Notes: generated from the sequence alone by a model not told the origin. Shown: positions 52,315 to 61,458, counted from the first letter of the stretch. The stretch is DNA of 64,000 nucleotides from Microbispora rosea (GCF_900156315.1 NZ_FTNI01000015.1:1-64000), one strand, 5' to 3'. A program made the numbers and translations.

Positions 52315-53295
52315 TCAGCCGCCCCCGCCGACGAAGGTCGCAACGGGGTCCTCCGATGCCTGGAAGTGGGTGATCCATGACGCGGCGTCCGGCCAGTACG
52401 GCGTCGCGACCTCGACGAGCCGCGCCTCGGCGAGCGAGCCCAGCGCGGAATGGATCTCCAGCATGAGTTCCCTGGCGGCCTGGCGGGGCCATGGCACCGG
52501 CAGGAGGTGCTCGGGGAGGTTCGGGTCGATGTCCGGGAACTTCCGCCAGGAGTCCATGACGGAGGTCCGCACCACCAGCGCCCGGGTCGCGTCGATCTCC
52601 CCGTTGCGGACGGCCACTCGCAGGTCCGAGTACTGCGCGAGGAAAGCCTCGTAGGCCGAGGCGAGGCCGGCCAGGTCGTAGGCGGCGGCCGGACCGTGCG
52701 GGCCGGTCTCCTCGGCGAATCGCGTGTTCATCACCGACCATCGAGCGCCGTCGACGTCGTCGAGGATGTCACGCAGCGCCTGGGTCACCGGGCCTGAGTC
52801 GGATCCAGGCCGGATCCACACGCTGTCGTACAACCGCGCGAAACCCAGCGCCCCCAGAGCCTTGCGGACCGCGTGTCGTGGGGCCTGACCGGACTGGGCC
52901 TGGCCCGACTGGGGGATCGAGAAGGAAACCGTCACCCAGTCGCCGGTCCATCGCGGCGGGCGTGCGCCGAAGCTCAGGAAGTGATCCATCCGTACGCGAT
53001 GCCTGGCGATCGCCTGAGGCGTGAGGTGGTAGACGGGCGGCCGTCCTGATCCCCGTACGGCGATCAGCCCTCGCTTGGTCAGCCGGGACAGCGCGGCCCG
53101 CGCGCTGGGCTCGCTGATGCCGAACTCCCTGAGCATCGCGACCACCGCCATCGAGGGAAGGCTCGCGTCGGCGGAGTCGAGGTACTCACCGAGCAAGGTC
53201 GTCAGCAGGTGCTGCGGGTTGGGGCCGGCCTGGGCCCGTGGGGCTCCGTCATCGTCGCGAGGTACGTGGACACTCACGTCATCAGCTTGCCTCAC
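52315..53295 (-). CDS. PaaX-family transcriptional regulator
   Basis: 326 residues from a GTG at 53295 (GTG 53277 also possible). The N-terminal winged helix (MAVVAMLREFGISEPSARAA, LSRLTKRGLIAVRGSGRPPV) and the long C-terminal domain (SVWIRPGSDSGPVT; PYWPDAASWITHFQ) are typical of PaaX proteins, which repress aromatic or phenylacetate genes. No paa genes are nearby. The neighbour is a sugar importer. Confidence 0.87.
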   Translation of the reverse strand: MRQADDVSVHVPRDDDGAPRAQAGPNPQHLLTTLLGEYLDSADASLPSMAVVAMLREFGISEPSARAALSRLTKRGLIAVRGSGRPPVYHLTPQAIARHRVRMDHFLSFGARPPRWTGDWVTVSFSIPQSGQAQSGQAPRHAVRKALGALGFARLYDSVWIRPGSDSGPVTQALRDILDDVDGARWSVMNTRFAEETGPHGPAAAYDLAGLASAYEAFLAQYSDLRVAVRNGEIDATRALVVRTSVMDSWRKFPDIDPNLPEHLLPVPWPRQAARELMLEIHSALGSLAEARLVEVATPYWPDAASWITHFQASEDPVATFVGGGG

Positions 53296-53829
53296 GACGA
53301 CGCCCCTGCCGCACGGGTACGCGATCGCGCGGCGGCTCTGTCACCCCCCTGAGGGCGATCGCCGAGCCGCCGGGGCGTCATGCCCTATAAGGGCGCGTTC
53401 CCTGATCCAGGGCAGGCCGCCTCCGCCGTGCAGGTGGAGGGGGCGCGGTGTGTTCCAGGGGCGGATGTGGTCCAGGGGAACCCCCGCGGGCGCCGTCCGA
53501 AACATAAAACTACCGGTCCGATTGTTTCAGACACTTCACCGGGAAAATATTGACGCTCAGGTGAACGGAGGCCTAGTGTCCTGGAGCAATGATCCACATG
53601 ACACTCCGAAAGTTTCGTACTCAATGGTGATGTCAGAAGGCTCTGTAAACGAAAGACCAGGTCGGCATGGCGGTGCTGAACCTGTCGGGCACGTGCGAAC
53701 CGAAGCCTGAAGCGGCACGGCGCCGTCGCCGCCCTACACGCGTAGGAGGCGTCCGCAGAGCGCAGCGCATCCTCCCGGTGCCGGACCGCACATCACGTCC
53801 CTGACCACACCGAGCGAAAAGAGGTCGCC
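53296..53829. other. Regulatory region upstream of the sugar ABC importer
   Basis: About 530 bp with no gene accepted. The stretch 53500-53650 is relatively A/T-rich and holds the CGAAAGTTTCG palindrome at 53607. A short frame from 53667 (MAVLNLSGTCEPKPEAARRR) lacks a ribosome-binding site. Confidence 0.6.
53607..53617. promoter_or_regulatory. CGAAAGTTTCG palindrome, xylan-type operator candidate
   Basis: CGAAA-G-TTTCG is a perfect 5-bp inverted repeat around one base. Streptomyces xylan/xylobiose genes carry CGAA-N-TTCG-type boxes bound by LacI-family repressors (BxlR). It lies 213 bp upstream of the sugar-binding protein gene. Confidence 0.5.
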
Positions 53830-55107
53830 GTGAAGTTACGCAACGTCTCAGCGGTCGTGTTCGCCGCTACCGCGGCCCTCAGCATGGCAGCGTGCTCAGG
53901 CTCGTCGTCCGGGACTTCCTCCGGCGGGTCCGACGGCAAGTCGTTCGAGTTCTGGTCGTTCACCGGGATCGACGCGAAGGGGTCCGCCGCCGAGTACAAG
54001 GCGAAGAGGCCGGACATCCAGATCAAGCTGACCGAGGTGGGGAACGCGCAGGAGACGGCGCAGGCGCTCACGACGGCGCTGGCCGGCGGCAAGGTGCCCG
54101 ATCTGGTGCTGATCCAGGGCGACGACCTGCCCAAGTTCGTCCAGCAGCCGCAGAACTTCGTCGACCTGCGCACGATGGGCGCCGACAAGATCAAGGGCGA
54201 CTACCTCGACTGGGTGATCAGCCAGCCCACGGCCAAGGACGGTTCGATCATCGGCATCCCGACCGACGTCGGCGGCATGGCCATCGCCTACCGCGCCGAC
54301 CTGTTCAAGAAGGCCGGGCTGCCGACGGACCGCGAGGAGGTCAGCAAGCTCTGGCCGACCTGGGACGCCTTCATCGAGACCGGCAAGAAGTACACGGCGG
54401 CCACCGGCAAGGCGTTCGTCGACAACGCCGGCGGGAGCATCTACTCGCAGGTGGTCAACCAGGGGCAGGAGAAGTACTACGACCCCGCGGGCAATCTGGT
54501 GTACGAACGGAGCCCCCAGGTCAAGTCCGCCTTCGACCTGGCGCTCAAGGCCGTGGCCGCCGGGATCACCGCCAAGCAGAGCACCTTCACCGAGGGCTGG
54601 AGCGCCGCGATGAAGAAGGGGGACTTCGCCGTCATCGCCGCACCGGTCTGGATGCTCGGCTCCATCCGCGACAACGCCCCCGACACCACGGGCAATTGGG
54701 ACATCGCCACGATCCCCGGCGGCTCGGGCAACTGGGGCGGCAGCTTCCTCGCCATCCCCAAGGGCGCCAAGAACCCGAAGGCCGCCTGGGACTACATCGC
54801 CGCCACACAGTCGCCGCAGGGCCAGCTCGACCACTTCTCGAAGGCCAGGTCGCTGCCCGCGACCCCGTCGGTCTACAAGGACCCGAAGCTCACCTCCGCC
54901 AAGGACGAGTTCTTCTCCGGCGCGCCGATCGGCACGATCTACACCGACTCTCTGCTTGGCCTGAAGCCGTTCCTCATCGGGCCCGACAGCACCACGATCG
55001 GTATTGAGTTCACGAACGCCATCACCAACGTCGAGCAGGGCAAGGGTGATCCCGCGAAGGCGTGGGACGCGGCGGTGACCAACATCAAGAACGCGATCGG
55101 CGGCTAG
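53830..55107 (+). CDS. Sugar ABC transporter substrate-binding lipoprotein
   Basis: 425 residues from a GTG at 53830. The signal ends in a lipobox (SMAACSG), so it is membrane-anchored. The body has family 1 extracellular solute-binding blocks: VPDLVLIQGDDLPKFVQQP, GIPTDVGGMAIAYRADLFKK and FLAIPKGAKNPKAAWDYI. It delivers an oligosaccharide to the permeases encoded next. No glycoside hydrolase is in the operon. Confidence 0.93.
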   Translation: MKLRNVSAVVFAATAALSMAACSGSSSGTSSGGSDGKSFEFWSFTGIDAKGSAAEYKAKRPDIQIKLTEVGNAQETAQALTTALAGGKVPDLVLIQGDDLPKFVQQPQNFVDLRTMGADKIKGDYLDWVISQPTAKDGSIIGIPTDVGGMAIAYRADLFKKAGLPTDREEVSKLWPTWDAFIETGKKYTAATGKAFVDNAGGSIYSQVVNQGQEKYYDPAGNLVYERSPQVKSAFDLALKAVAAGITAKQSTFTEGWSAAMKKGDFAVIAAPVWMLGSIRDNAPDTTGNWDIATIPGGSGNWGGSFLAIPKGAKNPKAAWDYIAATQSPQGQLDHFSKARSLPATPSVYKDPKLTSAKDEFFSGAPIGTIYTDSLLGLKPFLIGPDSTTIGIEFTNAITNVEQGKGDPAKAWDAAVTNIKNAIGG

Positions 55108-55179
55108 GACCCTTCACGAGCGCCGCCGGCGCGGGCCGTCCTCACGGCACGGCGCCGGCGGCGGGGAAGCGAGCAGACC

Positions 55180-56136
55180 GTGACGACGAGCATCACCCCC
55201 ACCAAGGCGGGACTGCCCCCCGCCCCGCCGGTGGAGGCGGCGCGGCGCGGTTTCACCGAGATCATCGCCCCCTACGCCTACATCGCCCCGTTCTTCGTGC
55301 TCTTCGCGGTGTTCGGCCTCATCCCGCTGCTGTTCACCTTCTACGTGGCGCTGTTCGACTGGAACCCGATCGGCGAGCACGTGTTCGTCGGCATGGACAA
55401 CTTCAGCCGGCTGGTCGGGGACGTGCGGTTCTGGAACGCGGCGCGCAACACCGTGAGCATCTGGCTGCTTTCCACCGTGCCGCAGTTGCTGATCGCGCTG
55501 GTGCTCGCGCACATGCTCAACCACGTACGGCTGCGCCTCGCTGTGTTCTTCCGCATGACGATGCTCGTGCCGTACATCACCTCGGTGGCCGCCACGGCCA
55601 TCGTGTTCGCCCAGATGTTCGACCGTGACTACGGGTTGCTGAACTGGCTGCTCAGCCTGGTGGGCTTCGAGCACATCGACTTCATCCAGTCGGTGACGGG
55701 GAGCCATGTGCTGATCGCCGTCATGGTGACCTGGCGGTGGTTCGGTTACACGGCGCTGCTCTACCTGGCCTCCCTGCAGGCCGTCCCCCGGGCGATCTAC
55801 GAGGCGGCCGCCGTCGACGGAGCGGGAGGTGTGCGGCAGTTCCTGCACATCTCCCTCCCCGCGTTACGCCCGGTCATCGTGTTCACGATCGTGACCTCGA
55901 CGATCGGCGGGCTGCAGATCTTCACCGAGCCTCTGCTCATCAACCGCGGCGCGGCCAGCACCTGCGGGCCGATCCGCCAGTGCCAGACGCTCACGCTCTT
56001 CCTGTTCGAGCAGGGGTTCACCCAGTTCAAGTTCGGCTACGCCGCGGCGATCGGCGTGGCGCTGTTCGTGATGGTCGTCGCGCTCGCCGGCCTCAACTAC
56101 TTCCTGTCCACCCGGATCCGCCCGGTCAAGGGCTGA
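55180..56136 (+). CDS. Sugar ABC transporter permease (CebF-like)
   Basis: 318 residues from a GTG at 55180. About six membrane helices; the EAA loop is YEAAAVDGAGGVRQFLHISL then PAL. It pairs with the following permease. The gap to the binding-protein gene is 72 bp, with a G/C-rich inverted repeat that may set expression levels. Confidence 0.93.
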   Translation: MTTSITPTKAGLPPAPPVEAARRGFTEIIAPYAYIAPFFVLFAVFGLIPLLFTFYVALFDWNPIGEHVFVGMDNFSRLVGDVRFWNAARNTVSIWLLSTVPQLLIALVLAHMLNHVRLRLAVFFRMTMLVPYITSVAATAIVFAQMFDRDYGLLNWLLSLVGFEHIDFIQSVTGSHVLIAVMVTWRWFGYTALLYLASLQAVPRAIYEAAAVDGAGGVRQFLHISLPALRPVIVFTIVTSTIGGLQIFTEPLLINRGAASTCGPIRQCQTLTLFLFEQGFTQFKFGYAAAIGVALFVMVVALAGLNYFLSTRIRPVKG

Positions 56137-56146
56137 GGGGGCGATC

Positions 56147-56989
56147 ATGCGCACGACGAGGCCACGCTCCGGTGATCGGGTCCGATGGTGGGTCTACGCG
56201 CTGCTGGCGCTCGCCGCCTTCGCCTGCCTGTTCCCCCTGTACTGGATGTTCATCGTCGCCACCACCGACACCGCGACGGCGATCAAGCTGCCGCCCGAGA
56301 TCGTGCCGGGCGGCAACTTCTTCCACCTCGCCGGCCTGGTGTTCTCGACCGTGCCGTTCGTCCGGTCGATCGTCAACAGCCTGATCGTGGCCGGGTCGAT
56401 CGGCGTGGGCCAGGCGGTGCTGTGCGCGCTGGCAGGCTTCGCGTTCGCCAAGATGCGCTTCCGCGGCCGCAACGCGCTGTTCCTGTTCGTCGTCCTGACG
56501 ATGACCGTGCCGACCCAGCTCGCCATCGTCCCCCAATACATGATCATCTCGTCGCTGGGCTGGGTGGACACGCTCCAGGCGCTGATCGTCCCCGGCCTGG
56601 CCAACGCCTTCGGCATCTTCTGGATGCGCCAGCACATCGCGTCCGCGATCAGCGACGAGATCCTCCAGGCGGCCCGCATCGACGGGGCGTCGACCTGGCA
56701 GATCTTCTGGCGCGTCGCGTTCCCGCTGGTACGTCCCGCCGCCTTCGTGCTCGGTCTGCTGGGCTTCGTCACCGCGTGGAACGACTTCCTGTGGCCGTTC
56801 GTGGTGCTGAAGTCGCCGGAGATGTACACCGTCCAGATCGCGATCAAGGCGTTGCAGAACAGCTTCAACATCGACCTCGGGCTCGCCATGTCCGGCTCCT
56901 TCCTCGCCACCCTCCCGTTGCTCGTCCTGTTCGTCTTCGTCGGGCGGCGCATGGTGGCCGGGATCATGAACGGCGCCTTCAAGGGCTGA
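56147..56989 (+). CDS. Sugar ABC transporter permease (CebG-like)
   Basis: 280 residues from the ATG at 56147, 10 bp after the first permease. Six membrane helices. The EAA loop is LQAARIDGASTWQIFWRVAF then PLVRPA. No ATPase gene follows, as usual in actinomycetes, where a shared MsiK-type ATPase powers such importers. Confidence 0.93.
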   Translation: MRTTRPRSGDRVRWWVYALLALAAFACLFPLYWMFIVATTDTATAIKLPPEIVPGGNFFHLAGLVFSTVPFVRSIVNSLIVAGSIGVGQAVLCALAGFAFAKMRFRGRNALFLFVVLTMTVPTQLAIVPQYMIISSLGWVDTLQALIVPGLANAFGIFWMRQHIASAISDEILQAARIDGASTWQIFWRVAFPLVRPAAFVLGLLGFVTAWNDFLWPFVVLKSPEMYTVQIAIKALQNSFNIDLGLAMSGSFLATLPLLVLFVFVGRRMVAGIMNGAFKG

Positions 56990-57202
56990 GGCCGCCGTCA
57001 GGCCGGCCTTCGCGCTCTCCGGTGGCGGTTGCGTGCCGGAGTCCAGCGCCGGCTCCGGGCCCGGGCGGGTCACCTCGCCCACGACGTGGCTGCGGTGCGG
57101 GAACCGTCATCGTGGCCCTGCTGCCTGGCCGCATTCGCCCTGGGGATCGGAGCGCTCGGCTTCCCGGACCTGACGGATCAGGCCGATCGGCCCGTCCTGT
57201 GG

Positions 57203-57231
57203 CCGGCCGCCTCGCCGAGCGAGGCGGCCGG
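57203..57231. terminator. Strong hairpin before the secreted-protein gene's end
   Basis: CCGGCCGCCTC and GAGGCGGCCGG form a perfect 11-bp stem with a 7-base loop. It lies 12 bp downstream of the minus-strand gene that ends at 57243, and in the gap after the permease operon (56990-57242), which holds no gene I can support. Confidence 0.85.
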
Positions 57232-57242
57232 TCCGGTCAGAG

Positions 57243-57674
57243 TCAGGCCTGGATCTGCTTCTCGTGCCAGGTGTAGTAGAGGTAGGTGCTGCCGGGCCCG
57301 GTCATCGTGCCGTAGACCTGCCAGAAGCTGTTGGGGCCGAGCGAGTAGCGGAAGACCTTGTCTCCGGGCCGGTCGTCCACGAACTCGGACCAGGTCCCGT
57401 TGTTCCAGATCCGTACCTCGATGGTGAACGTCTCGGTGTCCGGGATGTCGAGGCAGATCTCATACGTGTACTCCAACGGACCGCCGATGTTGTAGGTACG
57501 ACCGTCCACGGCCGGTCGCTCGACATTGGTGGGGACGTAACTGGTCAAAACCCGTGTGTACCCGCCCGTGGAGCAGTCGACCGCAGGTGTGGCTGCGGAT
57601 GCGGGACCGATGCCGGTGATCGTGGCGGCGAGGACGCCGGTGGCGACGGCGAGAACGGAGATGGTGCGCTTCAT
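57243..57674 (-). CDS. Secreted hypothetical protein
   Basis: 143 residues from the ATG at 57674 (GAGGAGAGG upstream). A Sec signal (TISVLAVATGVLAATITG) is cleaved near GPASA. The mature part is about 110 residues of beta-rich sequence (YTYEICLDIPDTETFTIEVR; FWQVYGTMTGPGSTYLYYTW) with two cysteines. No family recognised. It may be a small extracellular beta-sandwich protein. Confidence 0.75.
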   Translation of the reverse strand: MKRTISVLAVATGVLAATITGIGPASAATPAVDCSTGGYTRVLTSYVPTNVERPAVDGRTYNIGGPLEYTYEICLDIPDTETFTIEVRIWNNGTWSEFVDDRPGDKVFRYSLGPNSFWQVYGTMTGPGSTYLYYTWHEKQIQA

Positions 57675-58022
57675 GCCTCTCCTCATCCGTGCAGTGACCC
57701 TTCACCAAATAGTTGAAGGCTGAACTGATTCTGGCGTGATTGCCGTATCCGGACAAGTCCGGACAAGAATCCTGCACATTCGAGTCAAGCGGGTCGCGTC
57801 CAGTTACTGGGCCAGGCGCACTGGAACTATCGGTTCATATAGGAGCCTGCGACGTGACGAATCCACGGCACCATTCCGGCTCGGGCGTTCCTCATTGCGT
57901 CATCGACGCCTGAACCGCGTCGCAATTCCACATCCGGCCAATGTGGCGAGCAGGATCGATTATGCGTTTTTGTGCGGTCCTTTTCCCATCGCTCCATCGT
58001 CGCGACCTGAAGGAGAAGAAAG
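57675..58022. other. Intergenic region upstream of the aminotransferase locus
   Basis: About 350 bp without an accepted gene. A 10-bp tandem repeat (CCGGACAAGT, then CCGGACAAG) lies at 57749-57767. The DNA is less G/C-rich than the flanks, and it ends with a good ribosome-binding site (GAAGGAGAAG) before 58023. Confidence 0.6.
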
Positions 58023-58218
58023 ATGTCCGAGCCCCTCCTGTTCGTCATCGACCCCAACCGGTGCCGACCGGAACGCCGAATACCAGGCCCGGCGACCCCG
58101 TGGGCGTCCTCTGCTCTCCGTGCGCCTGTGCGCCGTCGGGCAGCACGGCCGGCCAGGCTCATCCGTTCACGTGGACGCCCAGGCCAGGGACCGGTTTGTC
58201 GGCCTGGGCCTCGATTGA
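58023..58218 (+). pseudogene. Small gene, apparently frameshifted
   Basis: ATG at 58023 after GAAGGAGAAG. The first 12 codons (MSEPLLFVIDPN) have excellent G/C third positions. They then fit poorly in the same frame but well in the +1 frame (TGADRNAEYQARRPRGRPLL ... DRFVGLGLD) to a TGA at 58218. A single-base shift near 58058 would explain it. The protein would be about 65 residues. Alternatively only the first frame is real. Function unknown. Confidence 0.4.
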
Positions 58219-58301
58219 TGAGAGGCGCTAACGTCGCTCCATGGCCGGACATCTCGGGCGGTTGTCCGCAGCCCAACCTATTCGCACCGCGGGAGCGATG
58301 T

Positions 58302-59105
58302 ATGTCCTCTTATGTTGCGCACCGTAATGGCCGGGCGGCGAGCGCCGAGGAGTTGGCGCCGCTCGCCTTCGGGGCCTATGCCCACTTCACCGCCATGCAG
58401 GTGCGTGGAGGCCAGGTCCGGGGCCTCGACCTCCATCTGGAACGGCTGCGATCCGCCTCCCTGGAACTGTTCGGCCGGGCATTGCCCGACGATCGCGTGC
58501 GGGCCTGCCTGCGGGCGGCGGTAGAGGCCGGTCCGGCCGACCTTTCGCTCACGGCCACCGTCTACCCCCCGGCGGCCGAGTTCACGGTGACGGGGACTCA
58601 TGGGGGGCCCGAGTTGCTGGTGCGTACCGGACCGGCCGCGTCCGGCCCGCAGGGACCGCTCGCGCTGGCTGTGGTCGAGTACGAACGGGTCCTCCCGGCC
58701 GTGAAGCACGTCGGAGAGATAGCCAAGACGTACTTTCCGCGGCAGGCCGTTCGACAGGGCTTCGATGACGTCGCCTTCGTCGACCGGCGGGGCCGGCTCA
58801 GCGAGGGGTCGATCTGGAACCTGGCCTTCTGGGACGGCACCGCGGTGGTGTGGCCCGAGGCCGAGATGCTGAACGGCACCACGATGGGAATCGTCCGCAG
58901 GCAACTGGATCGCCTCGGTGTGCCCCAGCGCGTACAGGAGGTCACGCTCGCGGACCTGCCGGCTCTGGCGGGGGCTGTGGTGATGAACTCGTGGACCCCG
59001 GGAGTGCCGGTGCACCGGATCGGCTCTGTGCCCTTGCCTGAGGCGCTGTCATTCGTGCAGGTGCTGCATCGGGCCTACCAGGCCGAACGGCTCACCTCGC
59101 TGTAG
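58302..59105 (+). CDS. Aminotransferase class IV protein
   Basis: 267 residues from the ATG at 58302 (GGGAG upstream). The fold type IV PLP enzyme family is shown by AVKHVGEIAKTYFPRQAV (Lys region), FVDRRGRLSEGSIWNLAFW and MLNGTTMGIVRRQLDRLG. Relatives are branched-chain or D-amino acid transaminases and aminodeoxychorismate lyases. The exact substrate is not clear. An in-frame extension to 58023 has poor codon use and was not used. Confidence 0.88.
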   Translation: MSSYVAHRNGRAASAEELAPLAFGAYAHFTAMQVRGGQVRGLDLHLERLRSASLELFGRALPDDRVRACLRAAVEAGPADLSLTATVYPPAAEFTVTGTHGGPELLVRTGPAASGPQGPLALAVVEYERVLPAVKHVGEIAKTYFPRQAVRQGFDDVAFVDRRGRLSEGSIWNLAFWDGTAVVWPEAEMLNGTTMGIVRRQLDRLGVPQRVQEVTLADLPALAGAVVMNSWTPGVPVHRIGSVPLPEALSFVQVLHRAYQAERLTSL

Positions 59106-59109
59106 GAGA

Positions 59110-59158
59110 GGCGGCCCGGTCGCGTCCCAGACCGCCTCCACGGAAGGGCCGGGCCGCC
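59110..59158. terminator. Hairpin between convergent aminotransferase and MerR genes
   Basis: GGCGGCCCGG and CCGGGCCGCC pair perfectly (10 bp) with a 29-base loop. It starts 5 bp after the aminotransferase stop. Confidence 0.65.
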
Positions 59159-59204
59159 CCCACCTCTCCATCCGCCCCGTGCGTCCCTGATCCGGGCGTA
59201 CGGC

Positions 59205-60116
59205 TCAGCCGTGGGCGCGCATGGCGGCGAGCAGCCAGGAGAGAGCGGGCATGGCCGGCGGGGCGGGCTCACGCCCGTTGAGCACGGCGATCAGCTCCCA
59301 GTAGCGCTCCACCCGGGCGTCGGCGACGGTCTCAAGCCAGCGACGCAGCTCGTCGCGTTCAACGCCCGGCAGGCCGGGCTCGACGATCTGGTCGAGAATC
59401 GACCGGCCTTCCGCCGAGTCAGGTGCGATCGACTCGGCCCTCGCCCGGTCGGCGTGCCGCAGAGCCAGCGACCGGAGCTCAAGGCCGTAGCGCGACGCCA
59501 CGGATGAGGCGCCGGCCAGGGCGATCCGCCGGAGCCGTTGCCGGAAGTCCTCGTCGGTGACCAGGTCGGTCAACTCGATCCAGGCGTCCACCTGGCCTGG
59601 TGCCGGGTCGTCCGGCAGCTCGCCGGGCAGCTCCCGCATCCACTCGGCGACCACCTCGGCGTCGTCATCCAGCGCGATCCCCGAGAACGTGTTCTCGACG
59701 AACTCGTCGATGACCTGCTGCCGCTGGGCGGCGGACAGATGGGCGAGCCTGTGCGTCATCGTCGTCTCCTCGGTTGTGCCGCCGCGCCTGGCGATCGTAC
59801 GGAGCACGGCGCGGCGAAGCTTCAGAGCCTTGATCTCCGCGTCCAGCGCCTGGGCGTGCACCTCGGCCACCTCGGCCACCGTGGCTTGCCGCGCCAGGAT
59901 CCTCCGGACGGCCTCCAGCCCGATGCCGAGTTCGCGCAGGGCCCGGACCAGGTCGAACCGGGCCACGGCGGCGGCGTCGTAGAGGCGGTACCCACCGGCC
60001 GAGCGGTCGGTGGGCGTGATGAGGCCGCTGTCGGACCAGAAGCGGATGGTGTGCACCGAAAGACCGGTACGCCGAGCGATCTGGCCCACGGTGTACAGCT
60101 CTGTTCCGTCAGTCAC
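59205..60116 (-). CDS. MerR-family transcriptional regulator
   Basis: 303 residues from a GTG at 60116 (GTG 60131 possible). The HTH is YTVGQIARRTGLSVHTIRFW then SDSGLITP. A coiled coil follows (about 75-110) and a long C-terminal domain without cysteines. That domain (TMTHRLAHLSAAQRQQVIDE; WLETVADARVERYWELI) resembles TipAS-like ligand domains in size. Its targets are unknown. Confidence 0.88.
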   Translation of the reverse strand: MTDGTELYTVGQIARRTGLSVHTIRFWSDSGLITPTDRSAGGYRLYDAAAVARFDLVRALRELGIGLEAVRRILARQATVAEVAEVHAQALDAEIKALKLRRAVLRTIARRGGTTEETTMTHRLAHLSAAQRQQVIDEFVENTFSGIALDDDAEVVAEWMRELPGELPDDPAPGQVDAWIELTDLVTDEDFRQRLRRIALAGASSVASRYGLELRSLALRHADRARAESIAPDSAEGRSILDQIVEPGLPGVERDELRRWLETVADARVERYWELIAVLNGREPAPPAMPALSWLLAAMRAHG

Positions 60117-60199
60117 ACGACGAGCCTGCACCTTCGAGCTACTCGAGACTCAAGCCCGCCTGCCTGCCTTGGGCAACCTCCGGCGTCCTTGGCAGGCGG

Positions 60200-61078
60200 T
60201 CAGGGGCGAACGAACTCGATGATCGCGCGGGTGAACTCCTGAGGCTGCTCGAGATGGCCCATGTGCCCGCTGTTCTCGAGCACGGTCAGGCGGGAGCCCG
60301 TGATGCCCTCATGGGCCACGCGTGCCCAGCGCGTGCCGCCGAAGAAGTCGTGCACGCCGGAGATGATCAGTGTGGGCACATCGAGGGAACGAAGCTGGTC
60401 CCGCACGTCGAACGGTGCGGGCTCCTCGCCGTGCATCGGGTCGATCCACGCGTTCAGGGCGGCGCGCAACGGCGCCAGGTCCTGCTCGTGCGCCCAGTAG
60501 TCGGCGAAGTACGCCGGCAGGATCTCCCGCAGGGACGTGGTGTACGCCTCGTCGTCCTGGGCCGCCAGCGCTCGCTGGAACGCGTCCGGGATCTCGCGGG
60601 CCGCGGGCCGGTGCGGGAGGCGCTGCGGAAACCTGCCGATGTTCGCCATCGCGTCGGCCCAGAACTCCTCTCCTGTGACCGGCGAGGTGGAGTAGAGGAT
60701 CGCTCCGGCGACGCGATCGGGGTGATCGAGCGCGTAGCGCTGGACGACGAATCCGCCGTGCGAATGGCCGAGCAGGAAGACGGTGGGTGCGCCCAGATGC
60801 TCGACCACGCCATGGACGAACCGGGCGTAGGTGTCGATCCGGTAGTCGCTGCGGTCGTCGAGGCGGCCGGAGGACCCGGTGCCGATCGGCTCCAGATAGA
60901 CCATGGTCAGGTGCTCTTCCAGGGCCGGCATCCGCAGGTACTCCCAGGCGATGCCGGGACCTCCCGAATGCACCAGGCACACCGGACCGGTGCCCGCGAT
61001 GTGGAAGACCTGCCGCGTGCCCTCGATGCTGACTTCATGCCTTCCCCGCGCGAGGGAACGGGAGGTGGTGGAACTCAT
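60200..61078 (-). CDS. Alpha/beta hydrolase, proline iminopeptidase-like
   Basis: 292 residues. Motifs: CLVHSGGPGIAWEYLRMPAL (HGGPG-type oxyanion loop with Ser for Gly), LEPIGTGSSGRLD, nucleophile GHSHGGFVVQRYALDHPD, and late ISGVHDFFGG with NSGHMGHLEQP. It fits the prolyl iminopeptidase/epoxide hydrolase group. Its start faces a TetR gene with matching operators on both sides, so the hydrolase is probably the regulated gene. Confidence 0.88.
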   Translation of the reverse strand: MSSTTSRSLARGRHEVSIEGTRQVFHIAGTGPVCLVHSGGPGIAWEYLRMPALEEHLTMVYLEPIGTGSSGRLDDRSDYRIDTYARFVHGVVEHLGAPTVFLLGHSHGGFVVQRYALDHPDRVAGAILYSTSPVTGEEFWADAMANIGRFPQRLPHRPAAREIPDAFQRALAAQDDEAYTTSLREILPAYFADYWAHEQDLAPLRAALNAWIDPMHGEEPAPFDVRDQLRSLDVPTLIISGVHDFFGGTRWARVAHEGITGSRLTVLENSGHMGHLEQPQEFTRAIIEFVRP

Positions 61079-61212
61079 GCGTCATCCCTTTGTGTGTCGG
61101 CCGACGACCGATCGGTGGATTCGGACGGGGGCGTTTCGCCGACTCGGGGGTCGTCAGGCGAGATCGGGACTCCTCGGAGGGGCTCCCCGTCGTGGGGCGT
61201 GCAGCCGCCTTT

Positions 61213-61230
61213 AGATTACACTCATGATCT
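61213..61230. promoter_or_regulatory. TetR operator, hydrolase side
   Basis: AGATTAC-ACTC-ATGATCT. It matches the other copy's left arm exactly; 5 of 7 right-arm bases match. Confidence 0.75.
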
Positions 61231-61352
61231 TAGAAGGGTGTGCGTGTGACGGGGTTTCGTGATGCACCTCACGTTGGTCTGGGTGATTCCCTGGCCGGGC
61301 TGGCGAGTCTGCGGTCGCGCTCCCCGGATCTCCGGACCTGGACGGTGCGCAT

Positions 61353-61370
61353 AGATTACGCTTGTAATCT
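61353..61370. promoter_or_regulatory. TetR operator, tetR side
   Basis: AGATTAC-GCTT-GTAATCT, a perfect 7-bp palindrome with a 4-bp spacer, about 90 bp upstream of the TetR ATG. Confidence 0.85.
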
Positions 61371-61458
61371 GGTTGTCGCGTGGGTGCGCCGCCCCGGCCG
61401 CCTGGCATCAAGCTTCCGGCACGTTCTCGTGATCGATCGAAGCGACGAGGGATCGAAG

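Larger units (their letters stand above)
61079..61458. other. Divergent regulatory region, hydrolase and TetR gene
   Basis: 380 bp with two palindromic operators (61213-61230 and 61353-61370). Short coding-like frames here show no family features. Confidence 0.7.

Noticed and set aside
53667-53826. Small gene starting MAVLNLSGTCEP
   Set aside because: No ribosome-binding site; the rest is Arg/Pro-rich and overlaps the promoter region of the sugar importer.
58023-59105. 360-residue version of the aminotransferase
   Set aside because: The first 93 codons show poor third-position bias, and a good ribosome-binding site precedes the ATG at 58302.
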